From NCBI RefSeq assembly GCF_026712245.1, contig NZ_JAPPUY010000002.1, positions 62,001 through 126,000 on the forward strand: 64,000 bases of DNA. The letters run 5' to 3'. The position numbers and the translations under genes are program-made. Source of the stretch: Roseateles hydrophilus (GTDB lineage: Bacteria; Pseudomonadota; Gammaproteobacteria; Burkholderiales; Burkholderiaceae_C). A model generated the notes under the pieces. That model ran no database searches. It was not told the DNA's origin and saw only the letters and a program-made list of their open reading frames with translations. Shown here piece by piece: positions 40,140 to 49,214 of this stretch. How positions within the stretch are numbered: the first letter of the stretch is position 1; every line of letters begins with the position of its first letter.

Positions 40140-40711
40140 GTGCGGCCTCCGTCCAGCGTCTCGTGGTGGGCGTGCAGCAGCCGCTCGTAGTGGCCGGCCG
40201 CCATCAGCAGCAGGTCGCAGCACTCGCGCGCCGCACCGAAGCCGGCCGGCGCACGCGTGACGTGGTGGGCCACCGCCAGCACTTCCGCATGCGCCCCGGG
40301 CGGCGCGCAGGCAAAGCCGGCGCGGCTGAGCAGCGGCAGGTCGGGCCAGTCGTCGCCCATGGCGGCCACCTCGCCCCAGTCCACGCCCAGCTGCTGCAGC
40401 AGCGGGCGCGCGGCAGCCAGCTTGTCGCTGATGCCGTACAGCGCATGCGGCAGGCCGAGGTCGCCCACGCGGCGGCGCACGGCGGGGCTGTCGCGGCCGG
40501 TGATGATGACCGGCGTGATGCCCACCTGCAGCAGCGACTTCAGGCCGTGGCCGTCCAGCGTGCTGAAGGCCTTGAACTCCTCGCCGCGCTCGCCGATGTA
40601 GATGCGGCCGTCGGTCAGCACGCCGTCCACGTCGAACAGCGCCACCTTGATGGCCAGGCCCGTGCCCTGGGCGCGCACAAGCAGCTCGGGCGGGAAGCGA
40701 AGCGCGGCCAT
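40136..40711 (-). CDS. kdsC: KDO 8-phosphate phosphatase
   Basis: A 191-residue HAD-superfamily phosphatase that removes phosphate from 3-deoxy-D-manno-octulosonate 8-phosphate for LPS inner core synthesis. Motif I is in ALFDVDGVLTDG; ITGRDSPAV and the C-terminal MGDDWPDLPLLSRAGF are also diagnostic. It overlaps kdsD by one base and lptC by 4 bases, so all three are cotranscribed. Confidence 0.95.
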   Translation of the reverse strand: MAALRFPPELLVRAQGTGLAIKVALFDVDGVLTDGRIYIGERGEEFKAFSTLDGHGLKSLLQVGITPVIITGRDSPAVRRRVGDLGLPHALYGISDKLAAARPLLQQLGVDWGEVAAMGDDWPDLPLLSRAGFACAPPGAHAEVLAVAHHVTRAPAGFGAARECCDLLLMAAGHYERLLHAHHETLDGGRT

Positions 40712-41697
40712 CAGATCACCTTCGCGCGCATGAGGTCGTTGATGCTGATGGCGCCCAGCAGGCGGCGCTCGGCGTCCACGACGAGCACCACGGTGATGCG
40801 GGCGGCCTCCATCAGGTCAGCGGCGTCCACGGCCAGCGCCTCGGCGGGCACGGTGCGCGGCTTGGGGTGGGCCACCTCGGCGGCGGTCAGCGCGCGCAGG
40901 TCGCGGCCCTGCTCGATGAGGCGGCGCAGGTCGCCGTCGGTGAAGATGCCCTGCACGCGGTCCTCGGCATCGACGACGACCGCCATGCCCAGCGCCTTGG
41001 CGCTCATCTCGCGCATCAGCTCGCTGAAGCCGGTGTCGGCGGCCACGCGCGGCAGCGCGTCGCCGTGGCGCATCAGGTCGCGAACGTGGGTGAGCAGCTT
41101 GCGGCCCAGCGCGCCGCCGGGGTGAGAGCGGGCGAAGTCCTCGGCCTTGAAGCCGCGCGCGTCCAGCAGCGCCACGGCCAGCGCGTCGCCCAGCGCCATC
41201 TGCGCCGTGGTGCTGGCGGTGGGCGCCAGCTGCAGCGGGCAGGCCTCTTCGGCGACGGCGCTGTCCAGCACGATGTCGGCATGCGCAGCCAGGCTGGACT
41301 GCGCCCGGCCGGTGACGGCGATGACGGGCACGCCCAGTCGCTTGAGCACCGGCAGGATGGCGTTGAGCTCGTCGCTCTCGCCGGAGTTGGACAGCGCCAG
41401 CACGATGTCGCCGCCGGTCACCATGCCCAGGTCGCCATGGGCGGCCTCGGCGGGGTGGACGAACAGCGCCGGCGTGCCAGTGGAGGCCAGCGTGGCGCTG
41501 ATCTTGCGGCCCACGTGACCGCTCTTGCCCATGCCCATCACGGCCACACGGCCGCGGCAGCTCAGGATGGTCTGCACCGCGCGCGCGAACGGCTCGGCCA
41601 GGCGCGGCGCCAGTTCGGTCAGCGCACGGGCCTCGACGGCCAGCGCCTGGCGGCCGATCTCGATGGCGCGCTGGGCGTCAAAAACGGGGGAACTCAT
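40711..41697 (-). CDS. kdsD: arabinose-5-phosphate isomerase (KdsD/KpsF)
   Basis: It makes D-arabinose 5-phosphate from ribulose 5-phosphate, the first step toward KDO. The 328-residue protein has an N-terminal SIS domain (GRVAVMGMGKSGHVGRKISA, LALSNSGESDEL) and a pair of C-terminal CBS domains (DLMRHGDALP...; VQGIFTDGDLRR). The start is MSSPVFDA. It leads the kdsD-kdsC-lptC-SDR series and is divergent from the OpgB-like gene. Confidence 0.94.
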   Translation of the reverse strand: MSSPVFDAQRAIEIGRQALAVEARALTELAPRLAEPFARAVQTILSCRGRVAVMGMGKSGHVGRKISATLASTGTPALFVHPAEAAHGDLGMVTGGDIVLALSNSGESDELNAILPVLKRLGVPVIAVTGRAQSSLAAHADIVLDSAVAEEACPLQLAPTASTTAQMALGDALAVALLDARGFKAEDFARSHPGGALGRKLLTHVRDLMRHGDALPRVAADTGFSELMREMSAKALGMAVVVDAEDRVQGIFTDGDLRRLIEQGRDLRALTAAEVAHPKPRTVPAEALAVDAADLMEAARITVVLVVDAERRLLGAISINDLMRAKVI

Positions 41698-41852
41698 GCG
41701 GCCAGTGTAGACAAGGCCCGCCCGGCGCTGCGTTGGCCAGCGGGCCGCCCGCCACCGTGCGCGGTGCTCGGCGCACAGTGCTTTGCACGGCACAACACTC
41801 GGCAACAGAGCACAGACACGTCGGCAAAGCGCCGTGCCCAGACTGGCCGGCG

Positions 41853-43346
41853 ATGCCTGCCACCCCGCCGCTCCACCCCGTTCCGTCGTCGCGCCGTGCC
41901 TGGCTGGTGCTGCTGGTGTTCACGTTGTGGGCGGTGGTGGGCGTCAGCTGGTTCATGCGCCACTACTTCGGGCTGGTCACGCCAGACCAGGTGCTGTTCC
42001 ACCTGCAGCATGGCGGCCTGGGCGAGGCCGACGGCCGGCTGCAGTGGCGCGCGCTGCGCTGCCTGGCCGGCGTCGTCGCGCTGACGGCGCTGAGCCTGCT
42101 GCTGCTCGGGCGGCTGCGGCGCTGGCCCCGATGGCCCTTGCTGGGCTTGCTGGGCGCCGGGGCGGTGGTGTCGGTGCAGGCGACGGTGGCCGACCCCTGC
42201 GAGCCCGAGCCCGACGGCAGCGACTACCTTGCCCGCCATTACGTGGCGCCAGACCGCGTGCGCTGGGCTGCGCCGGCCGTGCGGCCGGATGTGCTGCTGG
42301 TGTTCGTCGAGTCGCTGGACCAGGCCTACACCCGCCCGCGCGACCCGGCCGCGGCGCTGCTGCCGGCCCTGGCCCGCTGGCAGGGCGAGACGCAGACCCT
42401 GGGCCAGTTGCGCAACCTCAGCGGGGCCAGCTGGACGATGGGCGGGCTGTTCAGCGCGCTGTGCGGCCTGCCGCTGCAGCCGGTGGGCGTCATGAGCCGC
42501 AACGCCTTTGAATACGCGAGCCACTTCTTTGCCGGCGGCAGCTGCCTGACCGATGTGCTCGCGGCGCAGGGCTGGCAGCTCAGCTTCTACGGAGGGGCCT
42601 CGCTGCGCTTTGCCGGCAAGGGCCAGTTCCTGCGCGACCACGGCGTGGCCCGGCGCTTCGGCGCCGAGCAATGGCGGCAGGCCGGCGTGCCGGTGCCGTC
42701 GCAGGGCTGGGGCCTGCTGGACAGCGCGCTGGTGGACCAGGTGCTCGCCGACCTGCAGCGCCCGGCGGCCGGCAGCGCGCCGCAGCTGCGCCTGGTGCTG
42801 ACGGTCAACACCCACGGCCCGGCTGGCGCACGCGAGCCGGGCTGCGACGCGGGACCTGCCCGAGCGGCCGACGAGGACGACGACGAACAGCCCGCCGAGC
42901 TGATGCGCGGCGCGCTGCGCTGCGCCGACCGGGCCGTGGCGCGGCTGGTGCAGGGCTTTGTCGCGCAGCGCGATGGCCGGCCCAAGGTGGTGTGGGTGAT
43001 GGGGGATCACCTCAACCCCGCGCCGCTGCTCGACGACGAGCTGCAGCCGCCGGCCGCCGGCGGTCGCGCCGTGTTCCATGCGCTGGCCCGTTACGACGCC
43101 GCTGGCCGGTTGCTGCCCGCGGCCGACCGGCAGCGCGAGTTCACGCACGTGGATGTGCTGCCCACGCTGGCCGAGGCGGTGGGCCTGCGCTGGTCGCCGC
43201 AGCCGCATCGGCTGGGCCTCGGGGTGTCACTGCTGGCCGAGGCCCAGCCCGCGACGCTCGTGGAGCGCGACGGCCTGGCGCGCATGGACGGCCGCCTGTC
43301 CTGCCGCTCGCCGTTCTTCCAGCGGCTGTGGCTGGCGGCGCGCTGA
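41853..43346 (+). CDS. OpgB/LTA-synthase-like sulfatase-fold membrane transferase
   Basis: A 497-residue protein with about four N-terminal membrane segments and a periplasmic alkaline-phosphatase-fold domain. VLLVFVESLDQAYT and the nucleophile region GASWTMGGLFSALCGLPL match the phosphoglycerol transferase (OpgB/MdoB) and LTA-synthase group; VWVMGDHLNP supplies metal ligands. It may decorate periplasmic glucans or another polymer with phosphoglycerol or phosphoethanolamine. The start at 41853 is chosen because upstream in-frame sequence looks non-coding. It is divergent from kdsD. Confidence 0.85.
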   Translation: MPATPPLHPVPSSRRAWLVLLVFTLWAVVGVSWFMRHYFGLVTPDQVLFHLQHGGLGEADGRLQWRALRCLAGVVALTALSLLLLGRLRRWPRWPLLGLLGAGAVVSVQATVADPCEPEPDGSDYLARHYVAPDRVRWAAPAVRPDVLLVFVESLDQAYTRPRDPAAALLPALARWQGETQTLGQLRNLSGASWTMGGLFSALCGLPLQPVGVMSRNAFEYASHFFAGGSCLTDVLAAQGWQLSFYGGASLRFAGKGQFLRDHGVARRFGAEQWRQAGVPVPSQGWGLLDSALVDQVLADLQRPAAGSAPQLRLVLTVNTHGPAGAREPGCDAGPARAADEDDDEQPAELMRGALRCADRAVARLVQGFVAQRDGRPKVVWVMGDHLNPAPLLDDELQPPAAGGRAVFHALARYDAAGRLLPAADRQREFTHVDVLPTLAEAVGLRWSPQPHRLGLGVSLLAEAQPATLVERDGLARMDGRLSCRSPFFQRLWLAAR

Positions 43347-43420
43347 ACGGCGGCTGGGGGCTGTCGCACCGGCGCCCCGGATGGCGTCTGTCCCAGTACG
43401 ACGCCCTCATTGCTGCTGCC

Positions 43421-43627
43421 ATGAACGCTCTGCCTCAACGCCTGCTGAATGCCCTGATGCCGCCGCCGGGCCTGCCGTACCGCGCGGTTGAGCCGCGCCT
43501 CGGACTGGACGGCCCGGCCGTGCCGGTGGACCGCCGCACGGTGGAGCAGCTGCTGGCCGAAGGCAGCCGGCGCATCTACACCCCGCGCCAGGAGGCCGAG
43601 GTGCTGGACACGCGGCGGTGCCGCTGA
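43421..43627 (+). CDS. small hypothetical protein
   Basis: A possible 68-residue protein starting NALPQRLLNALMPPPGLPYR. It has codon usage like its neighbours (G or C at most third positions) and fills the space between the OpgB-like gene and the convergent diguanylate cyclase. No membrane segment, signal peptide or family is recognised. No clear ribosome binding site is seen. It may be real or an accidental open frame. Confidence 0.4.
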   Translation: MNALPQRLLNALMPPPGLPYRAVEPRLGLDGPAVPVDRRTVEQLLAEGSRRIYTPRQEAEVLDTRRCR

Positions 43628-43631
43628 GCGA

Positions 43632-44789
43632 TCAGGCCTGCACGACGTTGCGGCCCTGGCCCTTGGCGCGGTACATGGCCGCGTCGGCGCGGGCCAGCAC
43701 GGTGCCGCCATCGGCGTCGCCGCGCTCGGCCTCGGTGATGCCGAAGCTGGCGCTCAGTGGCCAGTCCTGCTCCAGCCAGCGCAGCGGCGTGGCCTCCACC
43801 AGCGCACGCATGCGCTCGGCCACCAGGGCGGCACCGGCGATGTCGGTGTCGGGCAGCAGCACGCAGAACTCCTCGCCGCCGAGGCGGCCGAAGCGGTCCA
43901 CCTCGCGCAGGCAAGGCTGCAGCTCGCGCACCATCTGGCGCAGCGCGGCGTCGCCGGCCGCGTGGCCCAAGGTGTCGTTGAGCTGCTTGAAGCGGTCCAT
44001 GTCGATCATCACGAGCGCATAGCCCCGGCCGCGCTTGAGCCAGGCGTGCGCGTCGGCCAGCGCACGGTCGAAGGCGCGGCGGTTCAGCGTGTCGGTCAGC
44101 GCGTCGCGTTCCAGCAGCCGCTCGATGCGCTGGATCAGGCGCATCAGCACCAGGAAGGCCAGCGTCGAGTTCTGCACCAGGGTCAGCACCAGCGCCGCCC
44201 ACAGGAAGGCCAGGTTGAACGGCGTGGGCAGGCGCATGTCGGGGGTGCGCCCGGGGTTGATGAAGGTCTCCAGGCCGCGCGCCGCCATCAGGGCGCCGAT
44301 CAGCAGCAGCGGCATGGCCAGCCGGGCGGGCGTGCGGCGGACATCGATGGCGCGCAGCTGCCGCCACACGGCGATGCCGGCGGCCAGGCACAGCGCGGCG
44401 CAGCCCGCATTGACGACGCGGGCCGGCCAGCGCAGGTCGCCCTCGTAGGGCAGCAGGGTCAGCAGCAGGCCGGTGCAGGCGGCCGTGAGGGCGGTGGCCC
44501 GCCAGGGCGGGTGGCGGTGGTAGACGGCCTGGGCTGCCGTGCCGAGCAGCGCGAACGCCAGCACGGCCAGCAGGTCGCTGAGCCGGTAGGTCAGCAGGTC
44601 CGGCAGCACGCCGCGCAAGGCGTGCAGCGCCAAGGACGCCGCCGAGGCCAGGTTGGCGCCGGCCATCAGCAGCGATGCGCGCGGTGTGATGCGCGCGGCC
44701 CACGCCAGCGCCATCCACACCAGCGAGGCGATGGCGCCGACCATGATGATGGCGGCCAGCAGCGTCAGCGTCTGCGCGGGCGAAATCAT
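43632..44789 (-). CDS. membrane-bound diguanylate cyclase (GGDEF)
   Basis: A 385-residue protein that likely makes c-di-GMP. Six or so membrane segments occupy the first 205 residues; the GGDEF domain follows with active site RLGGEEF and the inhibitory I-site RxxD (REVD) five residues before it. Both imply an active, product-inhibited cyclase. Its start overlaps the stop of the preceding cyclase gene in ATGA. The two are paralogues of similar build. Confidence 0.92.
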   Translation of the reverse strand: MISPAQTLTLLAAIIMVGAIASLVWMALAWAARITPRASLLMAGANLASAASLALHALRGVLPDLLTYRLSDLLAVLAFALLGTAAQAVYHRHPPWRATALTAACTGLLLTLLPYEGDLRWPARVVNAGCAALCLAAGIAVWRQLRAIDVRRTPARLAMPLLLIGALMAARGLETFINPGRTPDMRLPTPFNLAFLWAALVLTLVQNSTLAFLVLMRLIQRIERLLERDALTDTLNRRAFDRALADAHAWLKRGRGYALVMIDMDRFKQLNDTLGHAAGDAALRQMVRELQPCLREVDRFGRLGGEEFCVLLPDTDIAGAALVAERMRALVEATPLRWLEQDWPLSASFGITEAERGDADGGTVLARADAAMYRAKGQGRNVVQA

Positions 44790-45973
44790 GGCGTGCCGCC
44801 CAGCGGTGTCGCCACGCAGACGCGGTTGCGCCCCTCGGTCTTGGCGCGATAGAGCTCGGCATCGGCCCGCACCAGGCCGATCTCGCCCTGGGCATCGCCC
44901 ACCACCGGCAGCGCCACGCCGAAGCTGGCGGACAGCGGCATCGTCAGGCCCCGCCAGCGCAGCGGCTGCGCCGCCAGGCCGGTGCGCAGGCGCTCGGCCA
45001 CGGCGGCGGCGCTGCTGAGATCGCTGCCGGGCGCCAGCGGCAGCAGAGCGCAGAACTCCTCGCCGCCCAGGCGGCCGAGGCGGTCAACCTCGCGCAGGTT
45101 GGCCTGCCAGATGCGCACGCAGTGCTGCAGCGCGGCGTCGCCGGCCTGGTGGCCGTGCTGGTCGTTGATGCGCTTGAAGTGGTCGATGTCGATCATGGCC
45201 AGCGCAAAGCCGTGGCCGCGCTGCAACTGGGCCTGGGCGCTTTCCAGCGCCTGCTCGAACGCGCGGCGGTTCAGCGCGCCGGTGAGCGGGTCGCGGTAGG
45301 TGAGGTGCTGGATGCGGGTGACGACGCGCCAGATCATCAGCGCGATCAGGCTCAGCGTGGTGCTGACGGTGATCAGCAGCCACAGCGAGGCGCGGGCCGC
45401 CGATGGCGAGGTGCTGGCCATGCTGCGTGCCGCCCAGCCCGGGTCGGTCAGCAGCTCGGCGCCATGCGCCAGACCCATGAGCACCATCGCGATGAAGGGC
45501 AGCGTGGTCAGCGCACCCACCGTGCGCGACAACTCGCTGCCGGCGCAGCGCACGACCTCGCGCGTGGCCAGCGCCGCCAGCACGGTGGCCGCTGCGGTGC
45601 TGCTCAGTGCTGCGATCACGGTCGCCGGCTGGCTCAGCCCGACGGCGATGCCCAGCGCTCCCAGGCCGCTGACCCAGGCCACATCGTGGGCACGCTGGCG
45701 GCTGCGCAGCATGCGGCGCACGGCCAGCAGCAGCAGCGCCAGACAGCCCAGAAGCCCGAACTCCGTCAGGCTGTCGCGCAGCAGCGCCGGCCAGCCGGCC
45801 ATGCATTCGGTGCAGCCCTGCGTCAGCAACCGCGTCAGGTGCACGGCCGCCATCAGCCGGCTGGCGCGGGGCGCGATGCGAAAGCTTTGGGCGAGCACCA
45901 GCCAGGCCAGTGCTGCCATCAGGTTGAACAGCGCGCTGACCTGCAGAATCGTCGAAACGTCGAGGAAATCCAT
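44786..45973 (-). CDS. membrane-bound diguanylate cyclase (GGDEF), tandem paralogue
   Basis: A 395-residue protein with about six membrane segments in the first 210 residues and a C-terminal GGDEF domain: RLGGEEFCALLPL active site, preceded by an I-site REVD. It lies directly upstream of the other cyclase and is coupled to it. The start MDFLDVST is chosen because the preceding residues belong to the divergent SDR gene region. Its start codon is 22 bases from that of the SDR gene, or overlapping it if the SDR uses its upstream ATG. Confidence 0.91.
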   Translation of the reverse strand: MDFLDVSTILQVSALFNLMAALAWLVLAQSFRIAPRASRLMAAVHLTRLLTQGCTECMAGWPALLRDSLTEFGLLGCLALLLLAVRRMLRSRQRAHDVAWVSGLGALGIAVGLSQPATVIAALSSTAAATVLAALATREVVRCAGSELSRTVGALTTLPFIAMVLMGLAHGAELLTDPGWAARSMASTSPSAARASLWLLITVSTTLSLIALMIWRVVTRIQHLTYRDPLTGALNRRAFEQALESAQAQLQRGHGFALAMIDIDHFKRINDQHGHQAGDAALQHCVRIWQANLREVDRLGRLGGEEFCALLPLAPGSDLSSAAAVAERLRTGLAAQPLRWRGLTMPLSASFGVALPVVGDAQGEIGLVRADAELYRAKTEGRNRVCVATPLGGTP

Positions 45974-45995
45974 GCAGAAAGAGAGAACAGCCCTC

Positions 45996-46745
45996 ATGCC
46001 AGGCCAGAGGGCCTGGGTCTTGATCACCGGCGCTTCGCGGGGCATCGGCGCGGCCACCGCACTGCGTTGTGCCGAGGCCGGCTGGGACGTGGCCATCAAC
46101 TACATGCAGGATAGCGCCGCCGCCGAGCGGCTGGCCAGTCAGGTGCAAGGCTTCGGACAGCGTGCGCTGACCCTGCAGGCCGACGTGGCGGACGAGGCCC
46201 AGGTGGCCGCGATGTTCGCGCGGCTGGATGCGGCCGGCGGCCGCCTCGGCGGCCTTGTGAACAACGCCGGCATCGTCGCCCCGCAGGCGCGGCTGCAAGA
46301 CATGACCCCCGCGCGCTGGCGGCGGCTGTTCGATGTCAACGTCATCGGCACGCTGCTGTGCTGCCAGCAGGCCGCGCGGCGCATGAGCACGGCCCGCGGC
46401 GGGGCCGGCGGCTCAGTCGTCAACCTCAGCTCGCGGGCGGCCGAGTACGGCTCGGCGGGCATCTATGTGGACTACGCCGCCACCAAGGGCGCCGTGGACA
46501 CGCTCACCAAGGGCCTGGCCCGTGAGCTGATCAGCGAGGGCATCCGCGTCAACGGCGTGCGGCCCGGCATCATCGAGACCGACATCCACGGCCGCAGCGG
46601 CATGGACGCACAGGGTGCCGCCGCCACGCTGCCCATCCAGCGCCTGGGCCGCCCCGAGGAGATCGCCGAGGCCGTGGTCTGGCTGCTCAGCGACGCGGCC
46701 AGCTACACGGTGGGTGCGCTGCTGGACGTGGCAGGCGGGCGCTGA
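45996..46745 (+). CDS. SDR-family oxidoreductase
   Basis: A 249-residue classical short-chain dehydrogenase: cofactor motif VLITGASRGIGAATALRCAEAG shortened here to TGASRGIG, NNAGIVAPQ, and YxxxK in VDYAATKGAVD, ending SYTVGALLDVAGGR. It resembles the YgfF/glucose-1-dehydrogenase-like group; the substrate is unknown. An in-frame ATG at 45972 with GAGGA in front is an equally good start and would overlap the start of the divergent cyclase gene. Confidence 0.9.
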   Translation: MPGQRAWVLITGASRGIGAATALRCAEAGWDVAINYMQDSAAAERLASQVQGFGQRALTLQADVADEAQVAAMFARLDAAGGRLGGLVNNAGIVAPQARLQDMTPARWRRLFDVNVIGTLLCCQQAARRMSTARGGAGGSVVNLSSRAAEYGSAGIYVDYAATKGAVDTLTKGLARELISEGIRVNGVRPGIIETDIHGRSGMDAQGAAATLPIQRLGRPEEIAEAVVWLLSDAASYTVGALLDVAGGR

Positions 46746-46759
46746 GACGGCCCGCGCCG

Positions 46760-47653
46760 TCAGCGCTTCTCGATGAGGCTGCTGTCCAGCCCGCGCTCGC
46801 TACGCAGGCGCTCGGCCAGCGTGCGCGCCTCGTCCACGGTCGGGAAGGGGCCGGCGCGCAGCCGGTGCAGGCCGGCCTCGCGCACGATGGTCAGCAGCGG
46901 CAGCAGGCTGAGGTCAGCCTCGGCGACCTTCTGGCGCAGCGCCTCGGCGCCGTCCAGCCGGCTGAACGCACCGAACTGCAGCCACACACCGGCGCCGATG
47001 GACGCGCCGGGCGTGCCCTCGCGCTGCGGGGCGCCGGGGGCGCCGTCGGGCACGAACAGCGGCGCCGGCTCGGCAGGCGGCTGCCATCGGCCCGCGCGGA
47101 TCTCGGCGTAGGTGATGCGTCGCACCTCCACCGGCGCCACGCCGCGCAGCAGGTCCAGCTTCAGCGCGGCGGTGTAGCTGAGGTCGATGATGCGGCCCTT
47201 GTGGAAGGGGCCGCGGTCGTTCACGCGCACGATGACCTCGCGCCCGTTGGCCGGGTTGCGCACCCGCGCGTAGCTGGGGATGGGCAGCGTCGGGTGTGCG
47301 GCCGTCATCGCGTACATGTTGTAGACCTCGCCGCTGGCCGTGGGGCGGCCGTGGAACTTCTTGCCGTACCAGGAGGCCAGGCCGCGGTCGGTGTAGGGCG
47401 CGTCCACGGTGATGGGCTCGTAGCGCTCGCCCAGCACCTCGTAGGGCTTGTTGGGGCCGCCCACGCGGATGGCCTCCAGGCGCGGCACGGCGTCGGGCAC
47501 CTGGTTGAGGTTGGCGGGCGGGCTGGCCTCCGGGCCGTCACGGCCGCTGGCCGGCGGGCGGCTGGCGCAGCCGCTGAGCAGTGCCGCCAGCGCGAGCGCC
47601 AGGGCCGGCCCAGTATGCTGCGCGGTCTGTGTCCATTGGCGATGCCAATCCAT
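46760..47653 (-). CDS. rlpA: septal ring lytic transglycosylase RlpA, lipoprotein
   Basis: A 297-residue outer-membrane lipoprotein that cleaves denuded glycan at the division site. The lipobox LLSGC is at about residues 26-30. The double-psi barrel domain has GLASWYGKKFHGRPTASGE and VRVNDRGPFHKGRIIDLS; a C-terminal SPOR domain (GVWLQFGAFSRLDGAEAL and LHRLRAGPFPTV) binds peptidoglycan. The ATG overlaps the start of the divergent FAH-family gene in CATG. A GGAGGA suits a TTG start two codons earlier better than the ATG, so TTG at 47659 is possible. Confidence 0.93.
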   Translation of the reverse strand: MDWHRQWTQTAQHTGPALALALAALLSGCASRPPASGRDGPEASPPANLNQVPDAVPRLEAIRVGGPNKPYEVLGERYEPITVDAPYTDRGLASWYGKKFHGRPTASGEVYNMYAMTAAHPTLPIPSYARVRNPANGREVIVRVNDRGPFHKGRIIDLSYTAALKLDLLRGVAPVEVRRITYAEIRAGRWQPPAEPAPLFVPDGAPGAPQREGTPGASIGAGVWLQFGAFSRLDGAEALRQKVAEADLSLLPLLTIVREAGLHRLRAGPFPTVDEARTLAERLRSERGLDSSLIEKR

Positions 47654-48350
47654 GAGCAACTTCGTCTTTCCTCCGGCCGAGATTCCCAGTGCCGCGGTGC
47701 GCGGCACGGACGCGCGTTACGCGGTGCGCCGCATCTTCTGCGTCGGCCGCAACTATGCCGATCATGCCCGCGAGATGGGCGCCGACCCGACGCGCGAGGC
47801 GCCGTTCTACTTCACCAAGCCGGCCACCGCGCTGACGCCCTCGGGCGCCACCGTGCCCTACCCGACCGAGACCAAGAACTACCACTACGAGATGGAGCTG
47901 GTGATCGCCATCGGCGCGCCGGTGTTCAAGGTCACGCCCGAGGCGGCCACGGCCGCCATCTGGGGCTACGCGCCGGGCCTGGACATGACGCGCCGCGACC
48001 TGCAGGCCGCCGCCAAGGCCGCCGGCAAGCCCTGGGACACGGCCAAGGGCTTCGACCAGTCCGCCATCCTGGGCGAGATCGTGCGCGTGGCCGACGTGGG
48101 CTTGCTGGAACGCGGCGCCATCACGTTGGCCGTCAACGGCGCGGAGAAGCAGCGCGGCGACCTGGCCGACATGATCTGGCGCCAGGCCGAGATCGTGTCC
48201 AACCTGTCCCACCTGTACCGCCTGCACCCGGGCGACCTCATCTATACCGGCACGCCGGCCGGCGTGGGCGCGGTGCTGCCGGGCGACGTGATCACGGGCC
48301 GCATCGAGGGCCTGGGCGACATTGCACTGACGATCGGGCCGGCCGAATGA
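47652..48350 (+). CDS. fumarylacetoacetate hydrolase family protein
   Basis: A 232-residue metal-dependent enzyme of the FAH fold, in the size range of fumarylpyruvate or acylpyruvate hydrolases. Motifs are IFCVGRNYADHAREMG, NYHYEMELVIAIG (metal Glu) and LIYTGTPAGVGAVLPGD. It could act in aromatic or tyrosine-type catabolism or as an oxaloacetate decarboxylase-like housekeeper. It is coupled to nadC by an ATGA overlap and divergent from rlpA with overlapping start codons. Confidence 0.9.
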   Translation: MSNFVFPPAEIPSAAVRGTDARYAVRRIFCVGRNYADHAREMGADPTREAPFYFTKPATALTPSGATVPYPTETKNYHYEMELVIAIGAPVFKVTPEAATAAIWGYAPGLDMTRRDLQAAAKAAGKPWDTAKGFDQSAILGEIVRVADVGLLERGAITLAVNGAEKQRGDLADMIWRQAEIVSNLSHLYRLHPGDLIYTGTPAGVGAVLPGDVITGRIEGLGDIALTIGPAE

Positions 48351-49213
48351 TGTTTGAAGAAGAGACCCTGGCGCAGGCCCGCGCCCGCAACATCCACGAC
48401 GCGCTGGCCGAGGACATCGGCCGCTGCGACTGGACGGCCCAGCTCGTGCCCGCCGGCCGGCGCGTGGCGGCGCAGGTGCGCGTGCGCGAGCAGGCCGTGC
48501 TGTGCGGCCGCGAGTGGTTCGACGGCGTGTTCGCGACGCTGGACCCGAGCGCCCGCATCACCTGGCTGTACGACGAGGGCGCGCTGATGGCGGCCGACAG
48601 CATCGTCTGCCGCATCGAGGCTGATGGCCGGCTGCTGCTGAGCGCCGAGCGCCCGGCGCTGAACTTCCTGCAGCTGCTGTCCGCCACCGCCACCAGCACG
48701 CGTGCCCATGTGGACGCGGTGGTCGGCGCCAGCACCAACCCGCGCGGCTGCGCCATCCTGGACACGCGCAAGACGCTGCCCGGCCTGCGCCTGGCGCAGA
48801 AGTACGCGGTGCGCGTGGGCGGCGGGCAGAACCAGCGGCTGGCGCTGTATGCCGGCATCCTGATCAAGGAAAACCACATCGCGGCCGCTGGCGGCGTGGC
48901 GCTGGCGCTGCGCGCCGCGCAGGCGCTGCAGTCCGGCGTGGACATCCAGGTCGAGGTGGAGACCATCGCCCAGCTGCACGAGGCGCTGGAGGCGGGTGCG
49001 GTCAGCGTGCTGCTGGACAACTTCAGCGAGGCGCAGATGCGCGAGGCCGTGGCCGTCAACGCGGGCCGGGCGCTGCTGGAGGTGTCGGGCGGCGTGGCGC
49101 TGGAGCAGCTGCGCTGGATCGCGGCCACTGGCGTGGACCGCATCTCCATCGGCCGCCTGACCAAGGACGTGCGCGCGACCGACTACTCGATGCGGGTGCT
49201 GGGGCCAGTCTGA
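48347..49213 (+). CDS. nadC: quinolinate phosphoribosyltransferase
   Basis: It forms nicotinate mononucleotide from quinolinate and PRPP in NAD synthesis. The 288-residue protein shows AEDIGRCDWTAQLVPAG near the start, ILDTRKTLPGLRLAQKYAV, and LIKENHIAAAGG; the C-terminus has EVSGGV and RISIGRLTKDV. The start could be 48347 (overlapping the previous stop) or the next codon, also ATG. No nadA or nadB is adjacent. Confidence 0.95.
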   Translation: MMFEEETLAQARARNIHDALAEDIGRCDWTAQLVPAGRRVAAQVRVREQAVLCGREWFDGVFATLDPSARITWLYDEGALMAADSIVCRIEADGRLLLSAERPALNFLQLLSATATSTRAHVDAVVGASTNPRGCAILDTRKTLPGLRLAQKYAVRVGGGQNQRLALYAGILIKENHIAAAGGVALALRAAQALQSGVDIQVEVETIAQLHEALEAGAVSVLLDNFSEAQMREAVAVNAGRALLEVSGGVALEQLRWIAATGVDRISIGRLTKDVRATDYSMRVLGPV

Positions 49214-49214
49214 G

